Shown here piece by piece: positions 44,489-55,159 of a stretch of DNA of 64,000 bases. This stretch comes from Patiria pectinifera (Eukaryota > Echinodermata > Asteroidea > Valvatida > Asterinidae). The position numbers were made by a program, and so were the translations under genes. The stretch lies in NCBI GenBank assembly GCA_029964075.1, contig CM057135.1, forward strand, positions 8,830,863 to 8,894,862, in the 5' to 3' direction. Every line of letters begins with the position of its first letter. Position 1 is the first letter of the stretch. The notes below the pieces were generated by a model. The model was not told the origin of the DNA. It searched no databases and was given only the letters and a program-made list of their open reading frames with translations.

Positions 44489-45235
44489 GATAGGGCACGG
44501 TCTAGTGCAATTGCTATAAACAACCACAGTTGGTCCACATATAAGTACTGCCGAAGGTCAAGGGCACGGTTTAATAAACAGCCACAGTTGGTCCACATAT
44601 AACTGTTGCTGAGGACAGATAGGGCACGGTCTAGTGTAATTGTTATAAACAACCACAGTTGGTCCACAAGTACTGCCGAAGCTCAAGGGCACGGTCTAAT
44701 AAACAACCACAGTTGGTCCACATATAACTGTTGCTGAGGATAGAAACTGGGGCACGGTCTAGTGTAATTGCTATAAACAACCACAGTTGGTCTACATATA
44801 ACTGTTGATGAGGACGGATAGGGCATGCATGGTCTAGTGTAATTGCTATAAACAACCGCAGTTGGTCCACATATAACTGTTGATGAGAACGGATAGGGCA
44901 TGGTCTAGTGTTATTGCTATAAACAACCACAGTTGGTCCACATATAAGTACTGCCGAAGCTCAAGAGCACGGTCTAATAAACAATCACAGTTGGTCCACA
45001 TCTGTTGATGAGGACGGATAGAGCACGGTCTAGTGTAATTGCTATAAACAACCACAATTGGTCCAAATATAAGTTCATGTATTGCCGAAGTTAGGTCAAC
45101 GGCACGGTCTAATAAACAACCACTGTTGGTCTACATCATCTTTTGCCTTTTTGAGGACGGTACGGACTAGCACCGGCGGTCTCAATTGCTATAATAAAAC
45201 AACCACAGTTGGTCCACATATAAGAATTGTCCCGG
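44489..45235. repeat. 129-bp satellite array, block 4
   Basis: About six more composite units, increasingly diverged to the right, ending near 45225. Long minus-strand open frames here are only translations of the repeated unit. Confidence 0.9.
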
Positions 45236-45904
45236 GCCCCTTTGAGGATTATACAGATATAGAAGCTAGGCCGCTGACAATCGCTACTTGCAATGCTAGA
45301 TAACAATCGCCAAAATATTTTATTTCAGAAAATTTACAGTTTGATTATACATGTCTAAAACAGGGGTGGAACTCATAGACATGGAGGAACTCTGGGGACG
45401 ACAAGCTGTGCGAAGGTTTAATAATTGTTTGTCGGTTGCTACTAATCAAACCTGACGTAATAAATCAATCGAATGCTGTGGACCAATAACATCCACAGTT
45501 GCTGCGTGCCGCCCCGGGCTGGCCCGCGAAAGTTTCGACACAGTGCAGCTAGCTACAGAACTAGAAAATTCACTGCGCTGCACACACAGTGCATGCATAC
45601 TGCAGTCACGGTACTAGACTGCACACGCGCGCGCGAAACAGAAATACATCACACTTTGGGATCTTTGGTCTAGGCCTGCCGGCGCGTTTGGAGCCTTCGG
45701 CAGCTAGCTTCTTCGATCGTATAAATTGTTTTGAACTAGGCCTATTCCTAGGCCTATTATGCCTAGGCCTACGCCTTACGCTAGTCCTAGATCTCTAGAG
45801 ACTAGGCCTATACACCTACTGAGTGTATTTGGTTGAACTACGCGTAGGCCCTAACGGAAAGAGGTATGTACACTAACATTACAAACAACATGACTAGCCT
45901 AACT
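45236..45904. other. Unassigned DNA with AGGCCTA repeats
   Basis: 45735-45815 has recurring CTAGGCCTAT words. CGCGCGCG and GCATGCAT patches are at about 45590-45630. No gene seen. Confidence 0.55.
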
Positions 45905-46122
45905 ATGCTTTAGAACGTGGCGCGGCCCCGAAAGTGGCGCACTTTGATTTTTCGCCTGTAGCGCCTACTGTACCTAGCTAGGCCCCTAGTAATATAGTCG
46001 TGTTCCATAACGTGGCGCACTTTGAAGCTTACCCGACTTTAGTGTTTCCAAACCTCTTTGTTGACAAACCTCAAATTCATGCAGTACAATACTAGTACTT
46101 TTACCTTATTAATGCTTGCTAT
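45905..46122 (+). repeat. Family A, copy 2 leading part
   Basis: It carries AAGTGGCGCACTTTGATTTT, TTGTTGACAAACCTCAAATT and ACTTTTACCTTATTAATGC, shared with 32806-33590 and 55760-55900. Confidence 0.75.
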
Positions 46123-46950
46123 TTAACCTCTGTGAACAATTTCGGTTTCGTAAAATTTCAAATTTCAAAAACGATGGCGTCCGGAAAGGGGGCACAAATT
46201 GGAGGAGTGTTCCCTAACGTGGCGCACTTGAATAAATCTCGGAAAATTCCAAATTAACAGTTAAGAATTTCTGTCAACTTGATTAATTCTGATAAATTAT
46301 AATCACTACTTACATACCCAGCCAGATGTTCGTCAAAAAAATATTTTCTTATTTTTCGGGGCATTTTCAAAGGGTTCACTTTGCACTTGAAAATAAAATC
46401 GGAAAATCACGCCAAAAAAAAAGTTTCTTCTAACTTTGTTACAGGTAAATAAACTCGTGATTTATGAACAGGAGTGTTTAGAACTTGATGAAATTTCACT
46501 TTCTGTGAAATTTCAGTTGAAACTTTTGCTCTAGGTTGGGCAAAAAATTTAACTGAAATTTCACACAAAGTGAAATTTTATCAAGTTCTAAACACTCCTG
46601 TTCATAAATCGCGAGTTTATTTAGGCCTACCCATAACAAAGAAGAAAAAAATTATTGAGCGTGATTTTCCGATTTTATGCAAACATGGCCATGATGGCAA
46701 AGTGAACTGTTTAAAAATGCCCCGAAAAATAAGAAAATAATTTTCTGACAAACATTTGGCTGGGTATGTAAGTAGAGATAATAATAATTTATCAGAGTTT
46801 ATCAAGTTTACAGAAATTCTTAAATGTTAATTTGGAATTTTCCGAGATTTATTCAAGTGCGCCACGTTGGGGAACACTCCGCCAAAATGCCCGATTTCCG
46901 GACGCCACCGTTTAAATTTTATGAAACCGAAATTGTTCACAGAGGTTAAA
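46123..46950. repeat. Foldback: two family A units head to head
   Basis: The left arm (46123-46528, starting TTAACCTCTGTGAACAATTTC) is mirrored by the right arm (46549-46950, ending GAAATTGTTCACAGAGGTTAA) with about 85-90 percent identity by eye. The spacer is about 20 bp around 46538. Such an arm length would form a long double-stranded RNA if transcribed. Confidence 0.9.
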
Positions 46951-46999
46951 GATATAAGTCCATCATTTGTAATTTGTGCATGTTGTTCGTGTGAACAAA

Positions 47000-47395
47000 A
47001 GTGTAAAGAATCTAAGGCAAAGTAAAAAAACAAACATGTTTCTCGTCCCCGCCCGCTTCCTTTTGGAGGCCGCCTGGATTTTTTTATTATTTTTATTTTT
47101 GAAAAATGTAGTAAAAAAAACACCGAAAAAGTCTACAAATTCATCGGAAAATAAATACTAATACCAATTCAACTCTAAATGACACTGTAAATATGTTCAG
47201 TTCTCTTGTCCAACTTGTCTTTCATTTTTAAAAGTGTCTTTGAACAGTGGAGCACCCGAACGGTTGCAGGAAATTTGGAAAAGGCGGTCATCTTGAAAAA
47301 AATAAAAAGTAAAAAATAAAAAGCCCCGCTTCCTCCCTTTTTTCAAAAACCCCGGACGAGAAACATGTGTTTTTTTTAACTCGGCCTAATGAAGG
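47000..47395. repeat. Family C inverted pair
   Basis: ACATGTTTCTCGTCCCCGCC at about 47035 is inverted relative to CCCGGACGAGAAACATGTG at about 47352. The outer TTTGCC/GGCCTAA words are partly mirrored. Related to 38090-38190. Confidence 0.6.
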
Positions 47396-47502
47396 ATGCT
47401 GAACAACTAACCTGATGAAGTTTCAGCTCAGCTTTCTAGGATCTCAATTTTGAATCAAAAGTTGCTGAATCATGTTTTGAATTGCAGCTATTTTCGATGT
47501 CA

Positions 47503-47726
47503 CGCATAGCCTTGACCAAGGCTATCAGCTTGTTCCCATACGAGCTTGGTCCCTCCCGCTACCGCACACCGCGCGCGCCGCGACACAATCACTAGTTGTA
47601 CTATACCGTTAGCCTCAACGACCCTTGCGTGTGCTTTGTGTGCATGTACGTACGCCACACACACACTTCCGCAAACAGCCGTACAGTAAGTCGAGGCGCA
47701 AGATAGCCTTGACGCAACCGTGGCGA
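47503..47726. mobile_element. MITE family B, short copy
   Basis: The left end CATAGCCTTGACCAAGGCT and the right end GATAGCCTTGACGCAACC correspond, inverted, to the two ends of the longer copy at 54558-55078. They share CAGCTTGTTCCCATA and AAACAGCCGTACAGTAAGTC. Confidence 0.7.
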
Positions 47727-47860
47727 ATTCCTTATGTGTTTCATTATAGTTTCGACCGAAATCGCCGAAAATTTCTGATGCGCATACATTACACGATATC
47801 CAATCAAAGCCCGTAAACTTTGACCCGCGACATACATATTCATGATCCTGCAAATTACTG

Positions 47861-48713
47861 TGTGGCGGATTTTACTATTGCCAGGTCGGTTGTCCTCGGC
47901 GAACACTCGCGGGTAAGGCGAGTAACCCCAACAGCGCCGAGGTGCAGGTCCGTTCGGTTGGAAATATACCACCACGTATACTCAGTCTACTCACTGGATC
48001 GCTCACTTCCAGACAGACAATACAGACTGACAAACATGTAAAAATGACTGTGACGCAATGACAAAAGGAAGAGGGTTTCACTGATGTATTTAATTAGATC
48101 AATTATTATGATTAAAGTGATTTAGTTGAATTGGCCCTAAATAGCGCCTCAAGTGATTGCTATGGCGCCTCTAGTGAGTGTATAGCACCTCTAGTGAGTG
48201 TATAGCGCCTCCCGCCACTAGTTTTTACTTATCCACCACGCAAGTGCCGCATTTATGAACTTCTAAATGTCGCGCACAGTTGTTCCCTCGGCAACGCCTC
48301 TCGTCTCCTCGGGCCTCAAAGGGGTAGGCTCCTCGTGAGCCTGGTTTATATGGAGCGTGTAACTCCTCGATGAGTCCTAACCTACAGCAGCCCTGCACCT
48401 CAGTGCTCGGACCGACGCCTCAGTAGATGTACGCTCGCTAGCGTACGTCGTCCCTCGAGGCGTCCGGCCAACAGTCGCGCCTCTATGGCTCCGCTATATG
48501 CCCCACCCTAAAGGAAGGTAGGCACATATACTTACTGCAGTACGCCCTTTCGCCTCCTTGGATTGACGCTCCGGTAGGCTTGGTTGGTCCTTCCAGCACG
48601 AGTAGCGTTCACCAACTGACTAGCCCGCTGGCGGCGACAAATCAATCGCGCGTCTATCGCTTTCTATGGCGCGCCAAGTCAAAACAAATTATGTCAATTG
48701 CTCAAATTTTACA
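47861..48713 (-). repeat. 3' LTR of Gypsy element 1
   Basis: 853 bp, starting TGTAAAATTTGAGC and ending CGCCACA on the minus strand (TG...CA). The inner flank TTAGAAGGAAGCTG is purine-rich and fits a polypurine tract. Short TATAGCGCCTC repeats occur at about 48145-48215. Confidence 0.82.
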
Positions 48714-49156
48714 CAGCTTCCTTCTAAGCCTGAACGTCCCGTTCAGAATCAGCTGACACAAATCACTACAAACATTAGCAATTGCTACTTAATTATGCAC
48801 AAAGAAAATTAGCAGGGCAAAATTAGTAACACTTAAAACTTATTTAATCAAAATGATCGGCTTCCTAAACACAACATGGCGACGTCTCTAAATTATCTCA
48901 CTTTTTCGCCATCAATAATTTAAGTGGACTAACATCAAGTGCCCTATGTCGCCTCATAGTGTCTCATAACTTAGGACACTGTTTCCTCATAAATTTAGTT
49001 TATCAAAACGTTATATAAACGAGGCAAGTCTCTGACCAACAAATTTTAGGGAACAATCTATTCTACAAAAACATTTCTTTTCTTTTTAACTAGTTACTTC
49101 AACAAAACAAGTGGAAATCGAAGATCTGCAACATCTGGTAGGGTTGGCCTTGAAGA
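48714..49156 (-). other. Untranslated region between accessory gene and 3' LTR
   Basis: AT-rich and without coding signal. The polypurine tract lies at its end next to the LTR (about 48714-48727). Confidence 0.6.
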
Positions 49157-50075
49157 CTATTTCTTCTCGAATAGCTGGTCAAAGTTGACTTCGTAGATTC
49201 GCTCTACCCGGGTTTCGCTGACTTTGGTCCCATCCTGGAAGGTTGTCTGAGTGCTAATTTCTGTAACTCTGGTGACGTGACCTCGGAGTACATCTTGTAG
49301 GGCCATTGGTTCTACCGGCCGGAACTGCGGTTCTCTTGGTTCTGCGTTGGGGCGTGACTCAGTTTCCGACGAGTCCTCGGGATGGCTGCTGGCTTCATCC
49401 TCTGCTTTTTCCTGGCGCATCCTCTCTAACAATGCCAGGGGTTTGCCACTTGTCCTAGGTGGCCCACGAGGAGTCGCTGTTTCCTCTATCACCAGCGACA
49501 AAGAAGCAGGTGACAACGAGATTTCTGCAGGGGCACTGGACGCTTGGGGGCATGTCAGATTCAAGGGTTCCTCCTGGACGTGCCTAAAGTCCTCGACGGT
49601 GCAAGGAGATTCCACTGGCGTGTCAGCCACTCTCCTTCGCTTCACCTCCGTGTGCGGTTGCTCCTCTGGACACTTGCTGCAAGCTGCCGGTGCTCTCGCC
49701 CGTTTCTCCTTTCGCAGCATCTCTCCCACCTCTTCCCAACTGGTGGCATCTCCAAGATCGCGTTCGGTCTGTGCGCTGCTAACCCTCTTTGGTGGGTTAC
49801 GGTGATGTCTCTTTGCGTTTGCGGTCCTCCCTTTCCGTTTCCGTCTCCAGCAAGATTGATTCCACTTCAGTAAGTTGAGTTGGATGTTCCTGACGGTAGT
49901 GCCTCCTCATGTTATCTTTCCTGTTGCAATAGAAGTCTCATTGCAAACACCAGCAATACAACTTTGGACCATGCGCTATCTGCATGTGTCGGTAGAGGCT
50001 CCTCCTCTGGTTGAACTTCTCCTCACACTCCTCACAGGCAAAGGTTCTCTTCTCCTGCCGTCTGGGCTTCTCCAT
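49157..50075 (-). pseudogene. C2H2 zinc-finger accessory protein of Gypsy element 1
   Basis: The ATG at 50075 starts a frame with a C2H2 finger FACEECEEKFNQRRSLYRHM..H, then YCWCLQ and an in-frame TGA at the position of the second Cys of finger 2. The same frame continues FYCNRKDNMRRHYRQEH. After one frame change (about 49800-49730) the rest is a polar, Pro/Glu-rich stretch with a basic VKRRRV patch. It ends in a conserved tail RVTEISTQTTFQDGTKVSE and RIYEVNFDQLF. The fingers and tail match the product in Gypsy element 2 (58376-59704). The gene starts 128 nt after the pol stop, in the usual env position, with a 3' splice site 7 nt before the ATG. There is no signal peptide or membrane segment, so it is not an envelope. 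Nucleic-acid binding is the likely role, by inference. Confidence 0.75.
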
Positions 50076-50082
50076 TGTTCGA

Positions 50083-50110
50083 CTGCAATGGGGAAAACAC
50101 ACAAAAACAC
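50083..50110 (-). promoter_or_regulatory. Candidate 3' splice site for the accessory mRNA
   Basis: The minus strand reads a pyrimidine-rich TGTGTGTTTTCCCCATTGCAG ending with AG at 50084-50083. Seven bases later comes the ATG of the zinc-finger gene. This would allow a spliced subgenomic RNA, as used for env in retroviruses and some Gypsy elements. Confidence 0.65.
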
Positions 50111-50202
50111 AAAATAAGTTGCAATCAAATATAAACACTATAGTTCTGCTTCCTCCATGCAGCTATTTACAGTCCTTATTCTTTCTCTCTCTCTTGGCAA
50201 TC

Positions 50203-52926
50203 CTATCGGAAACGGCAAGGTAACTTCCGTATCCTAGCCGGGTTACGTCTCGGAAGCGCTGTGCCGTTGTTCTGGTCACTATTCTCCATCACTGGTGGTT
50301 CAGGGGCCAAGTTGTTGGAAGCTTCGGAGCTTCTTTCTAAGTCTCCACCCCCAATGGAATCCTGAACTGGAGTCACCTCTGGTTTATCTCGATTATTAGC
50401 CTCATGCAACGGTACTGCCTGGTCATCATGGGTCACGCCTTCATTTGCTCCCTCCTTTCTTGGGCGGTGCTCCCACGGTTGTAGTTGTGGACCCTGGTAG
50501 GGTTTCAGTCGATCAAAGTGCACTACTTGCATCTTTCCCCTAGGCTTCTTCTGGATCCTGTAAGTAACGTCCGACAATTTCGTGAGTATCAGATATGGGC
50601 CTTCCCAACGAGATGTTAGTTTGGGGGAAACTCCCTTCTTCTTAGCATGGACGTACAACCATGCAAATTGGCCTTCCTCGAGACCAGTTCCTGCCGTTCT
50701 CTTATCGTATGTCTTCTTCTGATGTCTCGCACTGGTCCCAAGCTTCTGCCTCGCCCGGTCGTGGGCAGTTTGCATTTGATGGCGTAGGTTTTCCGCATAG
50801 TCCGTATTGGGACCCCTGCCCTCCACTGCAATCGTTTGCGTGGTAAGGTCAACTGGCAGCCTGACTTCTCTTCCAAGCATGAGCATATTAGGAGTCTCTC
50901 CTGTTGACTCCTGAGGAACAGACCGGTACGCACATGTAGCAAACGCCAACTGTTTATCCCAATCCTTTTGGTGCTTGGTAGGGTCTATCATCATTGAAAC
51001 AGTGTTTAGTAAGGTCCGATTAAATCGCTCCACAAGCCCGTCAGATTTCGGGTTGTAGGCCACCGTTCGGGTTTTCTCAATTCCAAGGATCTTGCACATC
51101 TCTGCAAATACTTCTGATTCAAAATTCCTTCCTTGGTCTGAGTGTAGTTCGCGCGGAACTCCGAATCTGCACACAAAATTCTCCACGAAGGCCTTTGCCA
51201 CTGTCTCCGCAGTGCTGTCCGGAAGGGCATATGACTCCATCCATTTTGTGAAGTATTCCCCTATTACGACGATCCACTTGTTTCCGCTTTCACTCTCCGG
51301 TAATGGTCCAACGAGGTCCAAAGCAACCCTGTCCATGGGCATGTCCACCTGGTGTTGTTGAAGAGGTGCCCGCCTTTTCCTGGGCGGGGATTTGCGCTGG
51401 GCGCACCTCAAGCATCTTCGGCAACATGACCTTACGTCCGCCGCCATCCCAGCCCAATAATATCTGGTTCTCACTTTCGCCAGTGTACGCTCCACCCCAA
51501 AGTGTCCACTGGTCACACCTGCGTGTAGCTCCTCCAGGACAACCTCCCTGTATTCTCGTGGCAAGATCACCTTCCACTCAATATCTCGCCCATCATGCGA
51601 CTCCCAACGTCGGCACAGCACTGAGTCCCTTATTTCCAACCGTTCCCATTGCCCCCAGTATATCTTGCCCACTATGCCTCGTGCTTGAGCATAGCTCCAG
51701 TTCGGACGTTTTTTCTGATCCTGTCTTGCAGTTAACAATCCCGCAAAGTGTGGGGTCCCGGAGCTGGGCCTCGGCGATATCCTTCAATGTTATGGTTGGT
51801 TCTATTTGCAACAACCTGGTCACCATTTTCTCCTCTCGTACTACACTGTCTTCACCTGACAGAACGTCAGTTACTTCAGCTTTGGCTCCAACCTCTGTCT
51901 TAACATCATCCGCCAGGCCGCACTGACTACAAGGCTTGCGCGACAAACTGTCCGCATTGCCATGTTTCTTGCCTGGGCGGTGAATGATCTCGTAGTTGTA
52001 CTCTCCCATCACTTGTAGCCAGCGGGCTACCTGTCCTTCCGGGTCTTTGAAGTTGACCAGCCATCGTAATGCGGCATGATCAGTACGGATGGTAATCTTT
52101 CTCCCATACAAGTACTGTTTAAAGTGCTTGAGGTAGAAGACGACCGCCAAAAGCTCTCGGCGAGTCACACAGTAGTTTCTTTCAGGACGGGAAAGAGTCC
52201 TACTCGCATAAGCGATTACCCGTTCTTCTCCTTCTTGTATCTGCGACAGGACTGCTCCGATGCTTTCCCCGCTGGCGTCCGTGTCCAGTACGAAGTCACC
52301 TGTTGGGTCCGGGTATGCCAAGATGGGCGCCTCCTGTAAGTGATTCTCCAGAGTCACGAATGCCACCTCACAGCTATCATCCCAAAGGAATTCCCTTGAC
52401 TTCTCTGTGAGCCGGTGGAGTGGGCGAGCCACATCTGCAAATCCCTTAATAAATCTGCGATAGTAGGAGGCCAGTCCTAAGAAACTTTGCACTCCTTTCA
52501 CATCTGTCGGGGTAGGCCATGATTTAATAGCCTCGATTTTATCCGGGTCAGTGGAAATTCCGGCTGGTGAAACCACATGTCCCAGATATTTCACGGTCTC
52601 CTTGAAGAGAAAGCACTTTTTCGGCTTTAACTTCAGTCCAGCCAATCTGAATCTCTGCAGCGCCTCGCGTAGGCGCTGTATCTCCTCCATGACGCTTCTC
52701 CCGTAAACGATACCGTCATCGAGGTATACGAGTAAAGTCTCCCATTGTAGTCCGGATACGACCCTTTCCATCAGCCTTTCGAAGGTGGCAGGGGCATTGC
52801 ACAAGCCGAAGGGCATGACCCTCCAGCTGTACAAGCCCCCGCGCACCACGAAGGCTGACTTTTGCTTCGCATCCTCATCGAGCTCGATCTGCCAGTAGCC
52901 AGATGCAAGGTCTAAGGTGGAAAACC
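50203..52926 (-). pseudogene. Gypsy Pol: RT, RNase H, integrase (N-truncated)
   Basis: RT starts inside motif 2 (TLDLASGYWQIELDEDAK) and shows WRVMPFGLCNAPATFERLM and the catalytic YLDDGIVYG. RNase H has DTDASGESIGAVLSQ, TRRELLAVV and RTDHAALRWL. Integrase has the HHCC zinc domain (HAGVTSGHFG...CCRRCLRC). Its core Asp residues are in ALDLVGPLP and LHSDQGRNFES, its Glu is in DGLVERFNR, and it has a GPYLIL-type C-terminal module. One frameshift separates RNase H from integrase near 51738. Protease and the first RT motif are absent. The domain order RT-RH-IN is that of Ty3/Gypsy. Confidence 0.93.
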
Positions 52927-52997
52927 ATCTCGTAGTTGTACTCTCCCATCACTTGTAGCCAGCGGGCTACCTGTCCTTCCGGGTCTTTGAAGCTGAC
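52927..52997 (-). repeat. Displaced 71-bp copy of own RNase H region
   Basis: 52927-52997 repeats 51987-52057 with very few differences, in the same orientation. It is joined to RT on one side and to the LTR remnant on the other, with CTGAC/TTGAC microhomology at the second junction. Confidence 0.92.
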
Positions 52998-53090
52998 TAG
53001 CCCGCTGGCGGCGACAAATCAATCGCGCGTCTATCGCTTTCTATGGCGCGCCAAGTCAAAACAAATTATGTCAATTGCTCAAATGTTACA
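52993..53090 (-). repeat. 5' LTR remnant of Gypsy element 1
   Basis: A gapless 98-bp match to 48616-48713, the first part of the LTR. The rest of the 5' LTR is missing. Confidence 0.92.
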
Positions 53091-53094
53091 ACTG

Positions 53095-53559
53095 CATACA
53101 CCACGTACATGTACATGTACATGTATGTTCACTCACTCAAACCATGGAGAACCATGGTATGTCCAGGTATTTCAATCCCATTACAAACAAATTAAATATG
53201 CCGCTATATGAGTGAACAATTGTTCAAAATGATACTATTTCCAATGTATTGCGAATTGGACAGTTTAAGACAGTCCGCCGACGTTTTGTCGGTGCAACCA
53301 TGGTGCAACAGCGTACATTATCACGCCGCTGCCTGCCCGTGCTATTCTGACAGCGAATGTAGGGAACAGGTCAACTCGAACCCAGGTCAAATCGTACCCA
53401 TTTAATCGAATGCAGGTTAACTCGTATCTAAAGGCACCCGTATGAATTAACTGCAAGAAACGAGCTATTGACTTTGGGATGGAAATATACGAAACTGTCA
53501 GGTACATGGTGAAAAAAAAACTCCCTGAATTCGTACCATGTGCAACATACATCTCATAC
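53095..53559. other. Unassigned DNA with (ACATGT)n
   Basis: A GTACATGTACATGTACATG microsatellite lies at about 53105-53126. No gene. Confidence 0.6.
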
Positions 53560-53998
53560 GTACGACACATGTATTTTAATGCGTACGTATGAATCGTATG
53601 TCGTACCTACAACATACGTACGACATGTAAGTCGTAGATGTAAATCGCATGAGATACAAGTCGTTCTCACAAGATATGTTGTATGTACGACATAATCGAC
53701 AAACAAATCGAACATACGAGTTACAATTCATATTTTGTACACGCAAGATATTAAGTCGTACTTATATTCGACTTTGTCGTATGCGACATATATCGTACCC
53801 TGTCGACTCGACTTATGCACGACATATATGTCGTACCGGCACCTGTCGACATTATGTTATATGTTTGATATGTCATACCCTGTCGACATATATGTCGTAC
53901 CCTGTCGATGATATTAGTCGCACCCTGTCGATGATATTAGTCGCACCCTGTCGAAATATGTCGTACCCTGTCGATATTAGTCGTACATACGACATATA
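53560..53998. repeat. GTCGTAC / CCCTGTCGA minisatellite
   Basis: Loose TACGACAT and GTCGTAC words are followed at 53875-53980 by tandem CCCTGTCGATGATATTAGTC-like units of about 18-23 bp. Confidence 0.85.
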
Positions 53999-54557
53999 AC
54001 TGAAAAGTTGTTCAAACAAGTTAAAATCAGTCTTACAGAATAAGTTTGCTGAAGGAGAGATATTTTTTCCCATATCCCCTTGATAGCTTAGAAGAATCCC
54101 CCCCCCCCCAAAAAAGTCAGCGGTAGATATACTCAATAGTCATTAGTGTGAGCCGCTTTTTTGCCGCTGAACGTGAAAGCGCAGCGTGTCTTACTGCATG
54201 GCGCCAGCCGGGCCGGTGCCTACAGTGGACGGCCCCAACGTGGCCTCTGTGCATTGTGACATCGTTTTTGCCGGCGTGCGGTTTTGTACCGTTTGCCGTT
54301 TTTTGAAGGTCTAATTTTTCATCCTTTTCATTTCATTTTCGACCCAAACTGCATGTAACTTTATAAATATTATTCTACTATTATTTAAGATTTTAAGGGG
54401 GTGTTTTACAATAATTATTGTTACCACTGGTCGTCTGGTTTATAAACCTTTGGTCGTATTATGCAATTTAATAAATATTCATTTTTTTGTCAGCCGTTAT
54501 CCAATGAGAGAAGACTATTTACCATAGCACGTACTAAGTATCATATTCAGCATACAC
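53999..54557. other. Unassigned DNA
   Basis: A C10 run lies near 54100. No gene recognised. Confidence 0.55.
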
Positions 54558-55078
54558 GGTTGCGTCAAGGCTATCTTCCGCCTCGACTTACTGTACGGCT
54601 GTTTGTGCGCGGTGTATGTGCGGTAGCGGGAAGCGTAATTTTTTTTCCTAGTAGGGTTAGGGGCAATGTCATGAATAATTCAGTTTTTCCTTTGAATCAT
54701 TGCAAGACTTAGGTTCTCGTTCTATTTTCCCCTTAATTTAAAATTATCTCAGTGATAAATTTGGAGGAGAAAAATAGCTGATGAAAATGAGCAGCGACGA
54801 CGTGGATTTGAACCAGGGATCTTTGTATCTATAGCTCATCTCGCTATCCACTAGGCTACTGTGTGGTAGCTCGACGACAACCGTTCTTTAAAATGCTTTA
54901 ATGTATTGTAACTAGTTGAGAGTAACTAACAACAATGCTGTTGATGTCATTGTCCGTTCTCATGGATAAACATGAATTATTCATGACTTTGCCCCTAACC
55001 CTCCTAGGAATAAAAATTACGCTAGCGGGAACAAGCTCATATGGGAACAAGCTGATAGCCTTGGTCAAGGCTATGTCA
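54558..55078. mobile_element. MITE family B, long copy with internal insertion
   Basis: Inverted arms: 54615-54690 (AGCGGGAAGCGTAATTTTT, GGGTTAGGGGCAATGTCATG) mirrors 54965-55030. The outer ends carry CAAGGCTATC on the left and GATAGCCTTGGTCAAGGCTA on the right. The interior holds a tRNA-like SINE head. The short copy at 47503-47726 lacks this interior. Confidence 0.78.
54790..54880 (-). repeat. tRNA-like SINE head
   Basis: Minus strand A box TAGCCTAGTGG (54848-54858) and B box GGTTCAAATCC (54804-54814) have tRNA-like spacing of about 33 nt. The acceptor arms do not pair, so this is a tRNA-derived sequence and not a functional tRNA. Confidence 0.6.
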
Positions 55079-55159
55079 CGCACTGATCCGACGAATTATA
55101 GCAACCGCGCGAGCCTGTGCGTCGTGCCAATGCTTGTGCACGCTGCGCAGAATAACAAA

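Larger units (their letters stand above)
47857..53094 (-). mobile_element. Ty3/Gypsy element 1 with TSD
   Basis: The limits are 47861-53090, flanked by the 4-bp duplication ACTG (47857-47860 and 53091-53094). Order on the minus strand: LTR remnant (98 bp), a displaced fragment of its own RNase H region, RT, RNase H, integrase, zinc-finger accessory gene, full 3' LTR. Gag, protease, leader and most of the 5' LTR are missing, yet both outer ends and the duplication are intact. Confidence 0.85.

Noticed and set aside
44389-45055. Several minus-strand open frames with LYVDQLWLFIAITLDRALSV
   Set aside because: Direct translations of the 129-bp satellite unit. The repetition comes from DNA repeats, not from a protein.
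49347-49873. Plus-strand open frames opposite the accessory gene
   Set aside because: They lie antisense to the conserved zinc-finger ORF and have no homology of their own.
54790-54880. Functional tRNA gene
   Set aside because: A and B boxes are present, but the acceptor stem and anticodon arm do not fold. Called tRNA-derived instead.
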